This document shows, piece by piece, positions 31,611-41,990 of a stretch of DNA of 64,000 nucleotides (position 1 is its first letter; the number at the start of each line of letters is the position of its first letter). The notes beneath the pieces are model-generated. The model was not told the DNA's origin, made no database searches, and saw only the letters and a list, made by a program, of their open reading frames with translations. A program made the translations under genes and the position numbers. The DNA comes from Zygnema cylindricum (taxonomy: Eukaryota > Streptophyta > Zygnematophyceae > Zygnematales > Zygnemataceae). Location: the NCBI GenBank assembly GCA_037447655.1, contig JBBHKE010002343.1, forward strand, positions 62,001 through 126,000, read 5' to 3'.

Positions 31611-32525
31611 CTAGTGAATCTTTAATTTCAGACCACACTTCTCCATGCAGAAAATTAGCTTAGGGAAAGGCACAAGTTTGGTCATCATATCTGCTACCAT
31701 CTCACTATCTGGTCGGTACTCTAAACTGATTATTTTATTTTCTACTTTCTCTCTAACAAAGCTGAGTCTAATGTCCATGTGTTTAGCTTTAAAATGATGT
31801 TTGGGATTGGCAGAAATAGCGATTGCTGCTTTATTATCACAAAATATTTTGTGCACACCACTCTTAAGGTGACCAATCTCACCAAGTAAAGACTTGACCC
31901 ACATCAATTCTTTTAGAGCAGAGCAAGAGGCCATATACTCAGCCTCCATGGTGGACTGAGCAATAACCTTTTGCTGTTTGCTACTCCAACAGCAAGCCCC
32001 GTTACCCACATTTAATACATATCCAGAAGTGCATCTCCTCATCGGAGAGTCACCATAACTAGCATCACTCCAAGTAGTGATGTCCGTATTCTCCCCACCC
32101 AAATGCAACCATAGATCCCTAGTTCCTATCAAGTATCTAAGAACTCTCTTAGATGCCTCCCAATCCTTCTTAGTGGGAGCATTTAGACTTCTACTCAGCA
32201 CTCCTACAGCTGCAGCTAAATCCGGCCGGGTACAATTCATAAAATAGATTAGACTTCCCACTACTTGCCTGTAAGGAATAGTCTGCATGAACTTCTGTTC
32301 TTCAGGAGATAATTCCTCGTCTAAGACTATGACTCCTTCTTCCTCACTCCCCTCACTTCCCTTCTTCGATTCCATTGGAGTTGTACAACTATTAGCTTTA
32401 TCCATTTGAAATTTTTCAAGCATGTTCCCTATTGCTTCCTTTTGAGTCAATCTTATAATTTTTCTTTTTCGGTCTCTCTCTACTTCAATTCCCAAAATAT
32501 ATTTTGCTTCCCCCATATCCTTCAT
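31611..32525 (-). CDS. copia RNase H with RT C-terminal connection, element EA
   Basis: Open frame of 304 codons. It begins in the RT end (MKDMGEAKYILGIEVERDRK), passes IPYRQVVGSLIYFMNCTRPD and covers the full RNase H with TTWSDASYGD, TMEAEYMASC, CDNKAAIAI and KHMDIRLSFVREKVE, ending MVADMMTKLVPFPK. Acidic residues look intact; CDNQ is CDNK here. A frameshift near 32530-32570 separates it from the YVDD motif, which is intact in the other frame near 32590-32605 (IYVDDLLVLSK). It follows the E5 counterpart almost residue for residue. Confidence 0.88.
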   Translation of the reverse strand: MKDMGEAKYILGIEVERDRKRKIIRLTQKEAIGNMLEKFQMDKANSCTTPMESKKGSEGSEEEGVIVLDEELSPEEQKFMQTIPYRQVVGSLIYFMNCTRPDLAAAVGVLSRSLNAPTKKDWEASKRVLRYLIGTRDLWLHLGGENTDITTWSDASYGDSPMRRCTSGYVLNVGNGACCWSSKQQKVIAQSTMEAEYMASCSALKELMWVKSLLGEIGHLKSGVHKIFCDNKAAIAISANPKHHFKAKHMDIRLSFVREKVENKIISLEYRPDSEMVADMMTKLVPFPKLIFCMEKCGLKLKIH

Positions 32526-32721
32526 TTCAAATCTCCCCTTAAGATCGGTTTTCAGTTTATAAAATTTTTTCCATTGATTTACTTAAAACAAGCAAATCAT
32601 CAACATAAATTGCAATATATATAAAACCTTCCTCATCTTCGAAAACATAGATTGAGTGATCTGAGCTGATCCGGATATATCCCAGACCGGTAAGAAACTC
32701 ATCAAGCTTCTTATTCCACTG

Positions 32722-33567
32722 TCAAGGCGCCTGTTTCAAACCATAAAGAGATTTAATCAGCCGGCATACCTTACTCTCCTCTCCTTCTTCCACAAACCCT
32801 TCGGGTTGTCCCATGAAGATCTCCTCTTCCAATTCTCCATGCAAAAAGGCTGTTTTGATGTCCATCTGGTGCACTTCCATGTCTTCCGCTGCTGCCAGGC
32901 TGAGAAGTATGCGAACGGAGGGAAATCTCACCACCGGGGCAAAGGTTTCCTCGTAGTCAATTCCCTCCTTTTGTGTAAATCCCTTTGCCACTAGTCGGGC
33001 CTTGTGGCGCTCGATTGTGTTATCTGGGTTCAGTTTTAATTTGAAAACCCAATTACAACCAGTTAGTTTTCGGTTAGGTGGACAATCCACCAGCTCCCAA
33101 GTATCGGCTGCCATAATTGAGGCCATCTCTTCATTGATGGCTGTCTTCCAACGATTTCTTTCTGGACAAATCATCGCCTCTCCATAAGTTTGAGGTTCAT
33201 CTTGATGAGATAGTTTTGTTACCTTGTTATTAACCTGTTTTTCTTGCAGTCTTTTACTACTTCTCCTTCCCCCTTCAAAATATGAGACCGCAATAGATGG
33301 TTCTTGTGGATTCTTTCGAACATACTCGGCTTCTCCCCTATCCCTTGATTCCGAATCAATTTCCACCACGTCTTCAGCTTCGGGTAGAGTTGTCACTGGA
33401 ATTTCCACAGCCGAGTCATTTTCAGTCTGATTTGTAGCTGCAAGAATGTCGTCGTCTCTAAAACCTGGATAGTTAGGAAGCTCAAAGTCATCTGAATTTT
33501 CTGACTCAAATCTGATTTTTACTGACTTTGTATATTTGAAGGGGTCCACAGACTTTCCTTCATCCAT
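32722..33567 (-). CDS. copia RT N-terminal half and spacer, element EA
   Basis: Open frame of 281 codons. It opens with the linker after integrase (MDEGKSVDPFKYTKSVKIRF), an acidic stretch and FEGGRRSSKRLQEKQ. The RT entry TWELVDCPPNRKLTGCN follows, then RLVAKGFTQKEGIDYEETF, APVVRFPSVRILLSLAAAED, the palm MDIKTAFLHGELEEE and SKVCRLIKSLYGLKQAP. It stops at 32722, where the arginine codon of the usual RQWNKK has become TGA. The remaining RT (32526-32721) is readable without another obvious stop until the frameshift. Confidence 0.88.
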   Translation of the reverse strand: MDEGKSVDPFKYTKSVKIRFESENSDDFELPNYPGFRDDDILAATNQTENDSAVEIPVTTLPEAEDVVEIDSESRDRGEAEYVRKNPQEPSIAVSYFEGGRRSSKRLQEKQVNNKVTKLSHQDEPQTYGEAMICPERNRWKTAINEEMASIMAADTWELVDCPPNRKLTGCNWVFKLKLNPDNTIERHKARLVAKGFTQKEGIDYEETFAPVVRFPSVRILLSLAAAEDMEVHQMDIKTAFLHGELEEEIFMGQPEGFVEEGEESKVCRLIKSLYGLKQAP

Positions 33568-33590
33568 AACTACTAGATGCTTTACGAAGA

Positions 33591-34487
33591 TTATAATTCT
33601 CTTTTTAGATCATTAACTCTATATCCTTTAACATCCTCATCATATCCTAATAAGTATCCCGGTTTTCCTTTAGGATCTAGCTTCCAATTAGACCGATCTG
33701 TATCTAGACTGAATACTTGACTGCCGAAAACCTTTAAATGAGATAAGTCTGGTTTCCGGCCTGTCCATCTCTCATAAGGTGTTTGATCTTTTATAGCTGA
33801 AGTAAGAACTCTATTTTTGAGGTAATTAGCACAGTTCATTGCTTCTGCCCAAAACCTTTTTCCTATCTTCTTATTCGACAACATACTTCTAGCACTATCA
33901 CTTAGTGTTCTATTTAACCTTTCACCTACCCCATTCTGTTCCGGATTTTCTAGAACTGTCTTTTGGTGTTGAACCCCATCTTCCCTCAAAAAATCCTCAA
34001 ACTGGTTAGAAGTATACTCTCCACCATTGTCACTCCTTACTCTCTTGATTCGAGTTTCATGGAGTTTTTCGCTCCATGCTTTATATTGTCTAAAACAATC
34101 CTCAGCTTCTGACTTGTTTTTCAAAAAATACAACCGGGAATACCGAGACCATTCATCTGTTATAGTCATCAAAAATCTCTTCCCCCCCGGTGAGGGCACT
34201 CTAGCCGGTCCCCAAATATCTGTGTGTACTAGATCTAGAAGTTTTTCTCCCTTGTAGGTGGCTGTTTTAGGAAAGGGTAATATGTGTGCTTTACCTTGAG
34301 CACACCCACTACAATCACTTATATCATCACTCTCAGTGAACTGAATCCCTTCCACCACTCCCATCTTTTTCATCTCTCTTAACTTATCTAGATTGACATG
34401 CCCAAGCCTCTTATGCCACATCATAATATCATGAACACCAGCATAATAAAGTTTCTTCTTTTCATTACTTAAGATCAGCCTAAACAT
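33591..34487 (-). CDS. copia integrase, element EA (complete domain)
   Basis: Open frame of 298 codons with all integrase hallmarks: zinc domain WHKRLGHVNLDKL and CSGCAQGKAH, first catalytic D in VHTDIWGPAR, second D in RVRSDNGGEY, glutamate in NPEQNGVGERLNRTL, then KRFWAEAMNCANYLKNR, PYERWTGRK and GYDEDVKGYRVND. It is the best preserved integrase in the window and could in principle fold. It begins after a frameshift near 34513 (AATGAAAAGAC against AATGAAATAGAC in E5), which cuts it off from protease. It would insert cDNA with 5-bp duplications, as seen for EA itself. Confidence 0.9.
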   Translation of the reverse strand: MFRLILSNEKKKLYYAGVHDIMMWHKRLGHVNLDKLREMKKMGVVEGIQFTESDDISDCSGCAQGKAHILPFPKTATYKGEKLLDLVHTDIWGPARVPSPGGKRFLMTITDEWSRYSRLYFLKNKSEAEDCFRQYKAWSEKLHETRIKRVRSDNGGEYTSNQFEDFLREDGVQHQKTVLENPEQNGVGERLNRTLSDSARSMLSNKKIGKRFWAEAMNCANYLKNRVLTSAIKDQTPYERWTGRKPDLSHLKVFGSQVFSLDTDRSNWKLDPKGKPGYLLGYDEDVKGYRVNDLKREL

Positions 34488-35233
34488 CCCATGGCTACCT
34501 TTCTCAGCAATGAAAAGACATCATCCTCAAAACTAGCAGTAAAGACTCCTTCCCTAGTGCTAGTAAAAAAACCCTTATCATCTAATACTGATGTAGAGAT
34601 AAGATTTTTGTTCAGCTCCGGAATAAACAATGCATCGGAGAATGTTAATATGGATGTCTTTCCTTCTACTAACACTTTTATATCTACCGATCCTACAAGA
34701 GTAGTGGTGACTATCCTCCCATCCCCGTACTCTATCTCTACGGTGGGAATATTTCTTATCTTAGTGAATAGGTGCCTATCCTTACACATGTGCATGGAGG
34801 CACCTGAATTTACAATCCAGCTTGCTTCACCTTTCAATCCACCGTAAGCACATTCCTGCCTTCGTGGTATTTCGACCTTCTTTTTCGCCTCCAATTCCTC
34901 ATCCAAAAAGAGCTCATCGTCCTCGTCCTCGGATTTCGCCTCATGTACCTGTGTCACAAGGGCCTTTTTCTTTCCTCTTGGGGTACCACCGGTCTGCCCC
35001 TCTTTTAACCGAAGCTCGGTTAGCTTAGTGCACTCTGCCATATAGTGCCCAAGTTTCTTAAAAAAATGACATAAACCTTTGGGAGCCCTTGGTCCGAACT
35101 CGTCTGTCTGATTTTTCAGCTCCCTCCCCCCATAGTTTCCGATCGGTTTCCGGGAATCCTTGTTCCTCCAATCGGTCGCTGTTGCCAAGGCTTGGCCACT
35201 CTTTCCTCCCCTTCGGATCTCAATCGTATTCTC
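34475..35233 (-). CDS. copia nucleocapsid and protease, element EA (NSG)
   Basis: Open frame of 237 codons (34475-35188), in frame with gag and separated from it by the UGA at 35234-35236. The knuckle reads CHFFKKLGHYMAEC, with the second cysteine replaced by phenylalanine. The protease active site reads N-S-G-A at about 34800-34812, so the catalytic aspartate is lost by GAT to AAT. The rest (PTVEIEYGDGRIVTTT, LVEGKTSILTFSDALF) is normal. A one-base loss near 34513 ends the frame. Confidence 0.87.
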   Translation of the reverse strand, partial: ENTIEIRRGGKSGQALATATDWRNKDSRKPIGNYGGRELKNQTDEFGPRAPKGLCHFFKKLGHYMAECTKLTELRLKEGQTGGTPRGKKKALVTQVHEAKSEDEDDELFLDEELEAKKKVEIPRRQECAYGGLKGEASWIVNSGASMHMCKDRHLFTKIRNIPTVEIEYGDGRIVTTTLVGSVDIKVLVEGKTSILTFSDALFIPELNKNLISTSVLDDKGFFTSTREGVFTASFEDDVFSLLRKVAMGCLG

Positions 35234-35968
35234 TCAAACGAGAATCATCCCTACCACTGAGTTCCATATCCACCTTGAGTCCGGCAAGTCCTGCACACGG
35301 TTGACTATGTTCTCGAACTCATCATGTAACTTCATTAGTAAACAGTTAACTTTTTCTTTTTCACTAAAAACTTTACCCGCACTCTCTAGCTCCATTAAGA
35401 GTGTAGCAAGCTCATTGCAAAAATCCAACATATTTCCCCCTTTGTATACATACTCCTTAACTTTCTAATCAGCCAACTGTTGTTGCTGAATCGTACCACT
35501 TCGGTACATCTCTATGAGAGCCATCCAAAGATTGGATGCCCTCTCTACCTGCAAATGAGGACGTGCAAGTCCTTGAGTGAGATGGCGTAGGATGAAGTGC
35601 TTTGCCGCCATATTGTTGAAGTCCCAGGTTTCAGTATCATTCTCCTCGTTCCTCGGAATAGGTGACATGAATGCTAAACCATTTGCTATTGGTGTGGTCG
35701 CCTCGTTCTCCTTTCTGATGTCCACCACCTCTCCTTCCTTTGCTTCCTCCGTTGAAGGTGAATCCTCTTTCCTTGTGAATCTGCTTCCTTTAAACTCTGG
35801 AGGAGTTCCAAGACTTGATGGATGCCCTAATCGTCCACTCACTATCCCCCAAAACCTTTTTTCGCATAGAGCTCCTATCATCATACTTTCCTAGTATATG
35901 AAGCCAGTTCCATTACAGATTGGTACCCTAGAGGGTTGGCCCATAACCTGAAACTCTGAGACCTCCAT
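35234..35968 (-). pseudogene. copia gag, element EA (two stops)
   Basis: Gag starting at the LTR ATG (35966-35968). It reads GPPSRVP with one change (primer site GGTTATGGGCCAACC), then the capsid in the frames 35465-35884 (MMIGALCEKRFWGIVSG, WDFNNMAAKHFILRHL, WMALIEMYRSGTIQ) and 35234-35431 (MLDFCNELATLLMELES). A TAG near 35466 replaces a glutamine, another stop lies near 35890, and the UGA at 35234-35236 is at exactly the same codon as in E5. Confidence 0.85.
35934..35948 (-). promoter_or_regulatory. primer binding site of EA, half-tRNA type
   Basis: On minus GGTTATGGGCCAACC: 14 of 15 bases match the initiator tRNA-Met anticodon complement. It lies directly against the LTR. Confidence 0.75.
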
Positions 35969-36995
35969 AAGTCCTCAGAGTGAACAGCTTCTAAAAAGCA
36001 TCTAGGATAATCTTGACCCCTTTGTGTTTAAGCAAAAATAACTGCCACCCTGGCAGACAAAAACTTTGACCACCTTCACCCTTGTGAAGGCAAGACTCCC
36101 CTGAGTCGATAGCAAAAAGAATCTCTGAATTTGCTCCCCTGAGCAGTAAGTTATGGAGGGTCAAAGTTGACCTTTTGTATAGAAGCTCTCTCGGAGAGAG
36201 GGTTATATCTTCTAATTTTTCTAAGTCCTATCTCTCTCACAGACTCTATCTACTGATGTACGGAACCAATCAGATTACTGTTCTGTACGCAAAAGTACAG
36301 CTGCCGGTGTACTTTATGTATGGACATTGTACGACATGGCCTAAATGTCCACACGTGGAATATCCGGATTCGCTCCTTTAATCCTCGGAGATGCCACGCT
36401 CCAATGTTACATCGCCACGTGTCATCCGATGTGGCGATGCCCACAAACAGCCGAATTCTCCATCCGCGATCTCGACGCTTATTCTGGCCGTCCGATTAAA
36501 CTCGCATTTGATCGTAGCCGTAATAAATACATGCGCGGTATTTGTTTCGCTTACGAAATCAAGGGACGGTATTGATTTCTTATCTGTACCGTAATTCGTA
36601 CTTTTACACTACCATATCTATGTATCCCGTTAACAGTTATAGTTAAATGACTTATCCTACGTGTACATGTTTAAATAATTATCGTACTATATACTACGTA
36701 ACACTACTTCTAGACTTAACGGCTAAGGCTACCGGCTATCTACTCACTGACGGCCGGCAGGTACCAGGATCAAATCCTGTCGCCGGCACATACCTTTTAG
36801 TAATTAATCCCTATACTAATATAAATTTCCCGTAAACTTGAGGATAGCCTAGGTAGCCATGGCTCTAGCTTCCTCTCCAATTTCTCAGTGACTGCGACAA
36901 GTTTGAGAGTTGGAGAGAGAAGTTAGAGGTAGACTGCCTCGGCTTCTTTATTTCTATTCAGACCTAGAAAATACTTAAAACCATTAATTTCTACA
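35949..36995 (-). repeat. EA 5' LTR (1047 bp)
   Basis: TGAAACTCTGAG at the gag side, TTAATTTCTACA at the outer side, then TCTTT. Confidence 0.95.
36711..36789 (+). other. tRNA-like module in EA 5' LTR (antisense)
   Basis: AGACTTAACGGCTAAGGC, stem, CCAGG-ATCAAAT-CCTGT arm, CGCCGGCA. Confidence 0.5.
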
Positions 36996-37000
36996 TCTTT

Positions 37001-37950
37001 ACAGTTAAGTTTGGGGATGAAGTCTACTTCATGTTATATAAGGGTAGCCAAGACATGTTTAGAATTAACCTGGGTAATGAAAAGAAGAATGTTTATTATA
37101 TTGGTGTTCTCAAATTCATAATTTGGAATAAGCGCTTGGGGCATGTGCATTTTGATAGATTGAGGGAAATGAAGAAGCTTGGTATAGTAGAAGGCATTCA
37201 GTTTGGTGATAATGAAATGGTGGATGATTGTAGTGGATGTGCTCAAGGAAAAGCTCACCGACTTCCTTTTCCCGCCGCCAGATATAGGGGGGAAAAGGTA
37301 TCAGATCTAATCCACAAAGATATCTAGCGACCTACAAGAGTACCTTCGGTTGGAGGGAAGAGGTTTATGTTACCAATTACCGATGACTAGTCTAGGTGAT
37401 CCAGAGTTTACTTCCTAAAAACAAAGTCTGAAACACCAACTTACTTCAAAGAATATAAAGCTTGGAGTGAGAATTTGCATGGAACCCCCATTAAGAGAAT
37501 AATAAGTGATAATTGGGGAGAATGTACCTCTAACCAATTTGAGGAATACTTCAGAGATGAGGGAGTTGAGCACTAGAAAATTGTGTTATATAACCCTGAA
37601 CAAAATGGGGTAGTCTAGAGGTTGAACCGAACACAAGGAGATAGTGTATGTAGTATATTGGCTGACAAGAAAATCGGAAAGAGATTTTGGGAAGAAGCCA
37701 TGAACTGTGCGAACTACATTAAGAATAGAGTCCTTACCTCAACCGTAAAGGGAATGACACCTTATGAGAGATGGGTTGGAAGGAAAACAGATATCTCACA
37801 CCTTAAAGTATTTGATAGCTAAGTTTATAGTTTTGATACGGATAAGAAAAATTGGAAATTAGATGCTAAGGGCAAACCATGATACTTTGTAGGATATGAT
37901 AAGGATGTCAAGGGATATAGATTCATTGATTTAGCAAAACAAAGATAATA
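37001..37950 (+). pseudogene. copia integrase, copy B (after EA)
   Basis: Continues B on the far side of EA. The frame 37031-37327 has the end of protease and the zinc domain, where WHKRLGH is changed to WNKRLGH (first zinc histidine lost), then CSGCAQGKAHRLPF. The first catalytic D is in HKDI, followed by a stop. The second region reads SDNWGE instead of SDNGGE. The frame 37622-37822 covers the C-terminal part (KRFWEEAMNCANYIKNR, PYERWVGRK). At least six stops are present. Confidence 0.85.
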
Positions 37951-38390
37951 TTTTGTTCAAACACCTTGTTGTCATAGTTCGAGGAAAGTCATTTGACTCT
38001 TTCAAATATACCAAAAAGATAAAAATCCGCTTTGAGTCTGAAAGGGAAAATAGTCCAGTCTTTCATCAAATGGACATGAGTGAAACAATGATAGCAAATT
38101 CAAGGGAGATCCAAGATACAAAAGATCAACTAGACACCTCACATAATCCTATGAACTTCGAGGAGACAGAAAAGATGGAACTGGAACCGGCTTCCATGAA
38201 AAAGGGGAGCTGGTAAGAAAGTAAGGAGAAACCCAAGACTTCCTTCCATTCCAACTTCAAAGTTTGAGGGAGGGAGATATAGCAACAAAAGGATACAAGA
38301 GAAACAAGAAGGTCATAAGGTAATTAAGCTATCTCATCTTCATGAGCCTCAGTCATACTTGGAGGCAGTAAACAGCCCAGAAAAAGCTAA
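37951..38390 (+). pseudogene. copia integrase-RT spacer, copy B
   Basis: The acidic linker is readable at 37953-38216 (FKYTKKIKIRFES, DTSHNPMNFEETEK), followed in another frame by FEGGRYSNKRIQEKQ and LHEPQSYLEAVN. It leads to the RT entry at about 38430. The structure is the same as in D and fragment 2. Confidence 0.7.
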
Positions 38391-39215
38391 ATGGATTAAA
38401 ACTAAAAATGATGAGATGGCTTCCATCATGGAAGCAATTACTTAGGATCTAGCGGATTTTCCTCCAAAGAGAAAACCTATTGGATGTAAATGGGTATTTA
38501 AACTAATACTGAACCTAGATAATACCATTGAGAGATATAAAGCTCAATTGGTAGCGAAAGGGGGATTGACTATGAGAAGACCTTTGCTCTAGTTGTTCGG
38601 TTCCCATCATTTGGATTCTCCTCAGTCTACTAGCAACGGAAGACAGGGAAATACACCAGATGGACATCAAAACTGCTTTTTTAATGATGAGTTAGAGGAA
38701 GAAATTTTCATGAGGCAACCCGAGGGGTTAGTGGAGGAAGTAGAAGAGAGCAAAGTCTGCAGGCTCTTAAAGTCCTTATATTGACTGAAGCAGGCTCCTC
38801 AACAGTGGAATAAGAAACTAGATGAGTTTCTCACCGTTCTAGAATATATCCGGATCAGCTGTTACCATTCTATCTATATGTTTGAAGATGAAAATGGTGT
38901 CATTTTTATAACAATCTATGTGGATGTTTTGCTTGTTCTTAGTAAGTATTTGGAAAAGATCAACAAGCTAAAGAAATATCTTAAAAGATTTGATATGAAA
39001 GATTTAGTTGATTTAAGATACATTTTTTGGTATCCAATAGGGGAAAAAGGATTATGAGACTTACTCTGAAAGAAGGAATAGGTAATATGTTTGAGAAATT
39101 CTTGATGGTAAACACTAACAGTTTTACCACGCCCATAGACTTGAAAAAAGTAAGTGATCCGAGTGTAGAAGGAAAAGTGATGATCTAAAATGATCAAATG
39201 AGTCGATAGGAGACA
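38391..39215 (+). pseudogene. copia reverse transcriptase, copy B (YVDV)
   Basis: RT with RKPIGCKWVFKL, then a deletion or shift near 38560 in the region of FTQKEGIDYE. The frame 38593-38784 shows the palm end (ELEEEIFMRQPEGLVEE) and SKVCRLLKSLY. The active site at about 38916-38930 reads Y-V-D-V, so the second catalytic aspartate is lost. The connection (KDLVDLRYIF, LKKVSDPSVEG) is frame-broken. Dead. Confidence 0.82.
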
Positions 39216-39905
39216 AAGTTTATGAAGTCTATCCCTTATGGACAGGTCGTAGGAAGTCTGATCTATTTTATGAATTGTACAAGGCTTGACATAGCGGCAG
39301 CGGTAAGATTCCTCAGTAGGAGTCTTAACAATCGTAGGAAGAGAGATTGGGAGGCAGCCAAAAGAGTCATGAGATATCTAGTAGGCACCAGAGAGTTATG
39401 GTTACATTTGTGATGGGAGCACACTGATATCACTACTTAGAGTGATGCCAATTATGGGGATGCACCCATGAGAAGATGCGCTTCTGGGTATGTGTTGTTT
39501 GTGGGGGAAGGTGCTTGCAGTATGAGCAGTAAGGAACCCAAAGTGGTTGCTCAGTCTACTATAGAGGCTGAGTATATGGCCTCTTGTTCTGCTGTGAAAG
39601 AGTTGATGCGGGTCAAGACCTTGTTGGAAAAACTGGGATATATAAATGTGGGAGTGCATGAAGTTTTTTGTGATAATCAATTTGCCATTATTATTGCTGC
39701 CAATCGAAAACATCATTTCAAAGCTACGCATATGGACATAAGATTGAGCTTCGTGAGGGAAAAGGTTGAAAATAAAATTGTAAATCTTTTATATAAATCC
39801 GATGTAGAAATGGTGGCTTACATGATGACTTAACAAATGCCCTCTACGAAGTTAAAATATTGTAGGGAAAAATGTGGATAAAAAAAAGAGTTAAAATTAG
39901 ACTAG
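39216..39905 (+). pseudogene. copia RNase H, copy B
   Basis: Frames 39222-39413 (IPYGQVVGSLIYFMNCTRLD, RVMRYLVGTRELWLHL) and 39468-39833 (MRRCASGYVLFVGEGAC, STIEAEYMASC, CDNQFAIIIAANRKHHF, KATHMDIRLSFVREKVE). A stop lies between them at the tryptophan of WSDA. The tail MVAYMMT ends in a stop. The polypurine tract AAAATAAGGGGAG follows and LTR2 starts at 39919. Confidence 0.85.
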
Positions 39906-39918
39906 AAAATAAGGGGAG

Positions 39919-40916
39919 TGTTGAAATAACTAGTTTATGGGTATTTTCAAGGTCTAAATATACTTGCGGAAACAGAAAAGGAAAATACAAGCATCTTGCC
40001 TTCATCTTTTCTCTTTTGCCCCCATACTTGTTGTAGTCACTGAAAAAGAGAGAGAGTGAAGCAGCCATGGTTGCCTTAGCTCCATATGGAAGACTAAAGA
40101 GTGAATTAAGTCACTCGAAACAAAAGGTTGAGTCCGGCAGGACTCGAACCTCTAACTGGTAGAGCGCGGCGTAGTCGTTAGCTCTAACTAGTCTATCGTA
40201 GAACTCTATTACAATATATAGGGTTTAATATGTGTTTAAACTATTGTATGGTAGTGAAACTAATTAACTAAAATAAGAACGAAGGAACATAGAACTAGTT
40301 GAATTTTAGTGCGGACGTCATTTCGCACAAAACAAATGAATTGGACATTATTTCAACGGCCGACATTTAATGTCGAATTTAATCCGGAGGCACACATCAC
40401 TGCCGAGATCGCGGAATGGTGACTTTTGCGTTTATGGACATGGCATGACCTAGCGCCGCGTGGAGGGATAACATTTGGTCGTAGGAATTCCGGGGAGAGT
40501 ACATACGAGTGAAAGAATAACATGTGTCCACTCAGCGGCTTTGCCGTACACAGGCTATATAGAGAGTAAATTGGCCGTAGTACCTTTCAGTACTGTACAG
40601 TCGTGTGATTGGTTTGTACTTCAGTAGATAGGGGTTGTGAGAGGGGTTTAGGACTTAGAGAATTTGGTAAGCAAAAACCTCTCTCCCTTATAGAGTTTTG
40701 TATAAACTTGACATCTTTGCCACTTCATAACAAATCGGTTGGTTGGCCGTTTTCAATGATTATTTTTGCTACAAACTCAGTTCAGACTACACAGGGGTGC
40801 GTCAGACTGTCAAATTGGCCTCTTGGGCAGCAGTGGTTGTGGCTGAAAGTGGGTTGGTATAAAACTATCTAGAGGCTTCCTTAATTTTGTAGTCTAATAG
40901 AGGACACAAAATAACA
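39919..40916 (+). repeat. family I LTR2, shared by B and D (998 bp)
   Basis: TGTTGAAATAACTAG at the start, ACACAAAATAACA at the end. It follows the polypurine tract of B and precedes the primer site of D. The gag ATG has become ATA here. Confidence 0.9.
40125..40200 (-). other. tRNA-like module in LTR2 (antisense)
   Basis: On minus: TAGACTAGTTAGAGC (D-arm-like), then the perfect B box GGTTCGAGTCC, then TGCCGGACTCAACC and TTTT. The clearest family I copy. Confidence 0.6.
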
Positions 40917-40931
40917 GGTTATAGGCCCACC
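40917..40931 (+). promoter_or_regulatory. primer binding site of D, half-tRNA type
   Basis: GGTTATAGGCCCACC, 14 of 15 bases, directly after LTR2. Confidence 0.7.
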
Positions 40932-41990
40932 CTCTAGGGTGCCCACCTTTAATGGATCTGGGTTCATCTATTGGGAAGCCATGATGATGGGAACTTTGTG
41001 CGAAAAACGATATTGGGGTATTGTTAGTGGACAAGTGAAATGTCCACCTTAGGGAACTCCACCAAGGTTTGGTGGAATAAGGTTTCCTTCAGCAAGTTTT
41101 GCTGCAGCAATGGAGGTAAATGATGGGTTCAACACTGTGACAAAAAACGGGAAAGAGATGGAGACGCCTCTTACTCGAATTGCTCCTATTACCACGACAA
41201 CTTGAGCGGCGACTTTGAAGACCGCGTAGAACAACACCGAAATGTGGAAATACATCAACATAGCTGCCAAAAACTTCATTTTAAGACACCTCACTTAGGC
41301 TTTGGCAACCCCCCACATTCACATTTACAAGGCCGAGGAGTTGTGGGTGAGTTTGGTGGAAATCTATAGAGCTGGTACTATTCAATAGCTCTAGTTGGCC
41401 TAACAAAAGTTGGTGAATTACACTTACAAAGGGTGAAAGATGTTAGACTATTGTAATGATCTCTCCTGTTTGTATATAGAGATATAGAGTGTCGGGTGGA
41501 TAGGTACAATAGAGATGAAAGTTAACACTCTCATCATGAAGTTCCCCGACAAGAATGAAAACATAGTGTATCGAGTACAAGAAATGAATAAAAGTTCATG
41601 GAAGTGGAACATAGTGGTCCGGATGATACTTGTGCAGGAGAACACAATTAAAATTAGGAGTTCGGGGAAGAGCATCCAAGCTCTAGCTGATGGAGGAAAC
41701 CGATAGGGGGAGGATCGGAAGAAAACATTTAAAGTAAAGAGAGATCAGTCTGGAGGACCGAGGCCCCCAAAGGGTCTATACAATTTTTGCAAAAAGCTAA
41801 GACACTTCATAGCGGATTGTTTCAAGCTGTAGGAGCTGAGGCTTCAAAAAAACCGTGGAGGGGGTGTTCCACTGGGAAGAAGAAGGCACAAGTGGTTACA
41901 AAAGTGAAAGGAGAAACCGAGGACTAGTCCCTTGAGGAGGAGGATGAGGAGCTTCATTTTGACACGAGTTTGGAGGAGAAGGAGATCCCT
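40932..41990 (+). pseudogene. copia gag, copy D (broken)
   Basis: Gag remnant: FNGSGFIYWEAMMMGTLCEKRYWGI is partly readable near 40950-41030, the capsid near 41330-41400 (EELWVSLVEIYRAGTI, then a stop), and 41515-41706 (VNTLIMKFPDKNENIVYRV). The knuckle near 41785-41826 reads YNFCKKLRHFIADC, with the first cysteine lost. The LTR ATG is mutated to ATA, so no normal start remains. Many stops. Confidence 0.8.

Larger units (their letters stand above)
30551..36995 (-). mobile_element. complete Ty1/copia family II element EA (6445 bp), inside B
   Basis: Minus-strand element with LTRs 30551-31597 and 35949-36995, primer site 35934-35948, polypurine tract at 31598-31610 (CTCCCCTTATTTT on plus) and duplication TCTTT. 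Its four large frames cover all domains. Damage seen: UGA in gag shared with E5, a TAG in gag near 35466, a frameshift near 34513, NSG in protease, and a stop in RT at the R of RQW near 32722. The LTRs differ at about 6 percent in the first 260 bases by eye. Confidence 0.95.

Noticed and set aside
40125-40200. A genuine tRNA gene in LTR2
   Set aside because: The B-box is perfect and the D-arm is good, but the acceptor stem and a standard anticodon arm are missing and the piece repeats in every related LTR. Called a tRNA-like LTR module instead.
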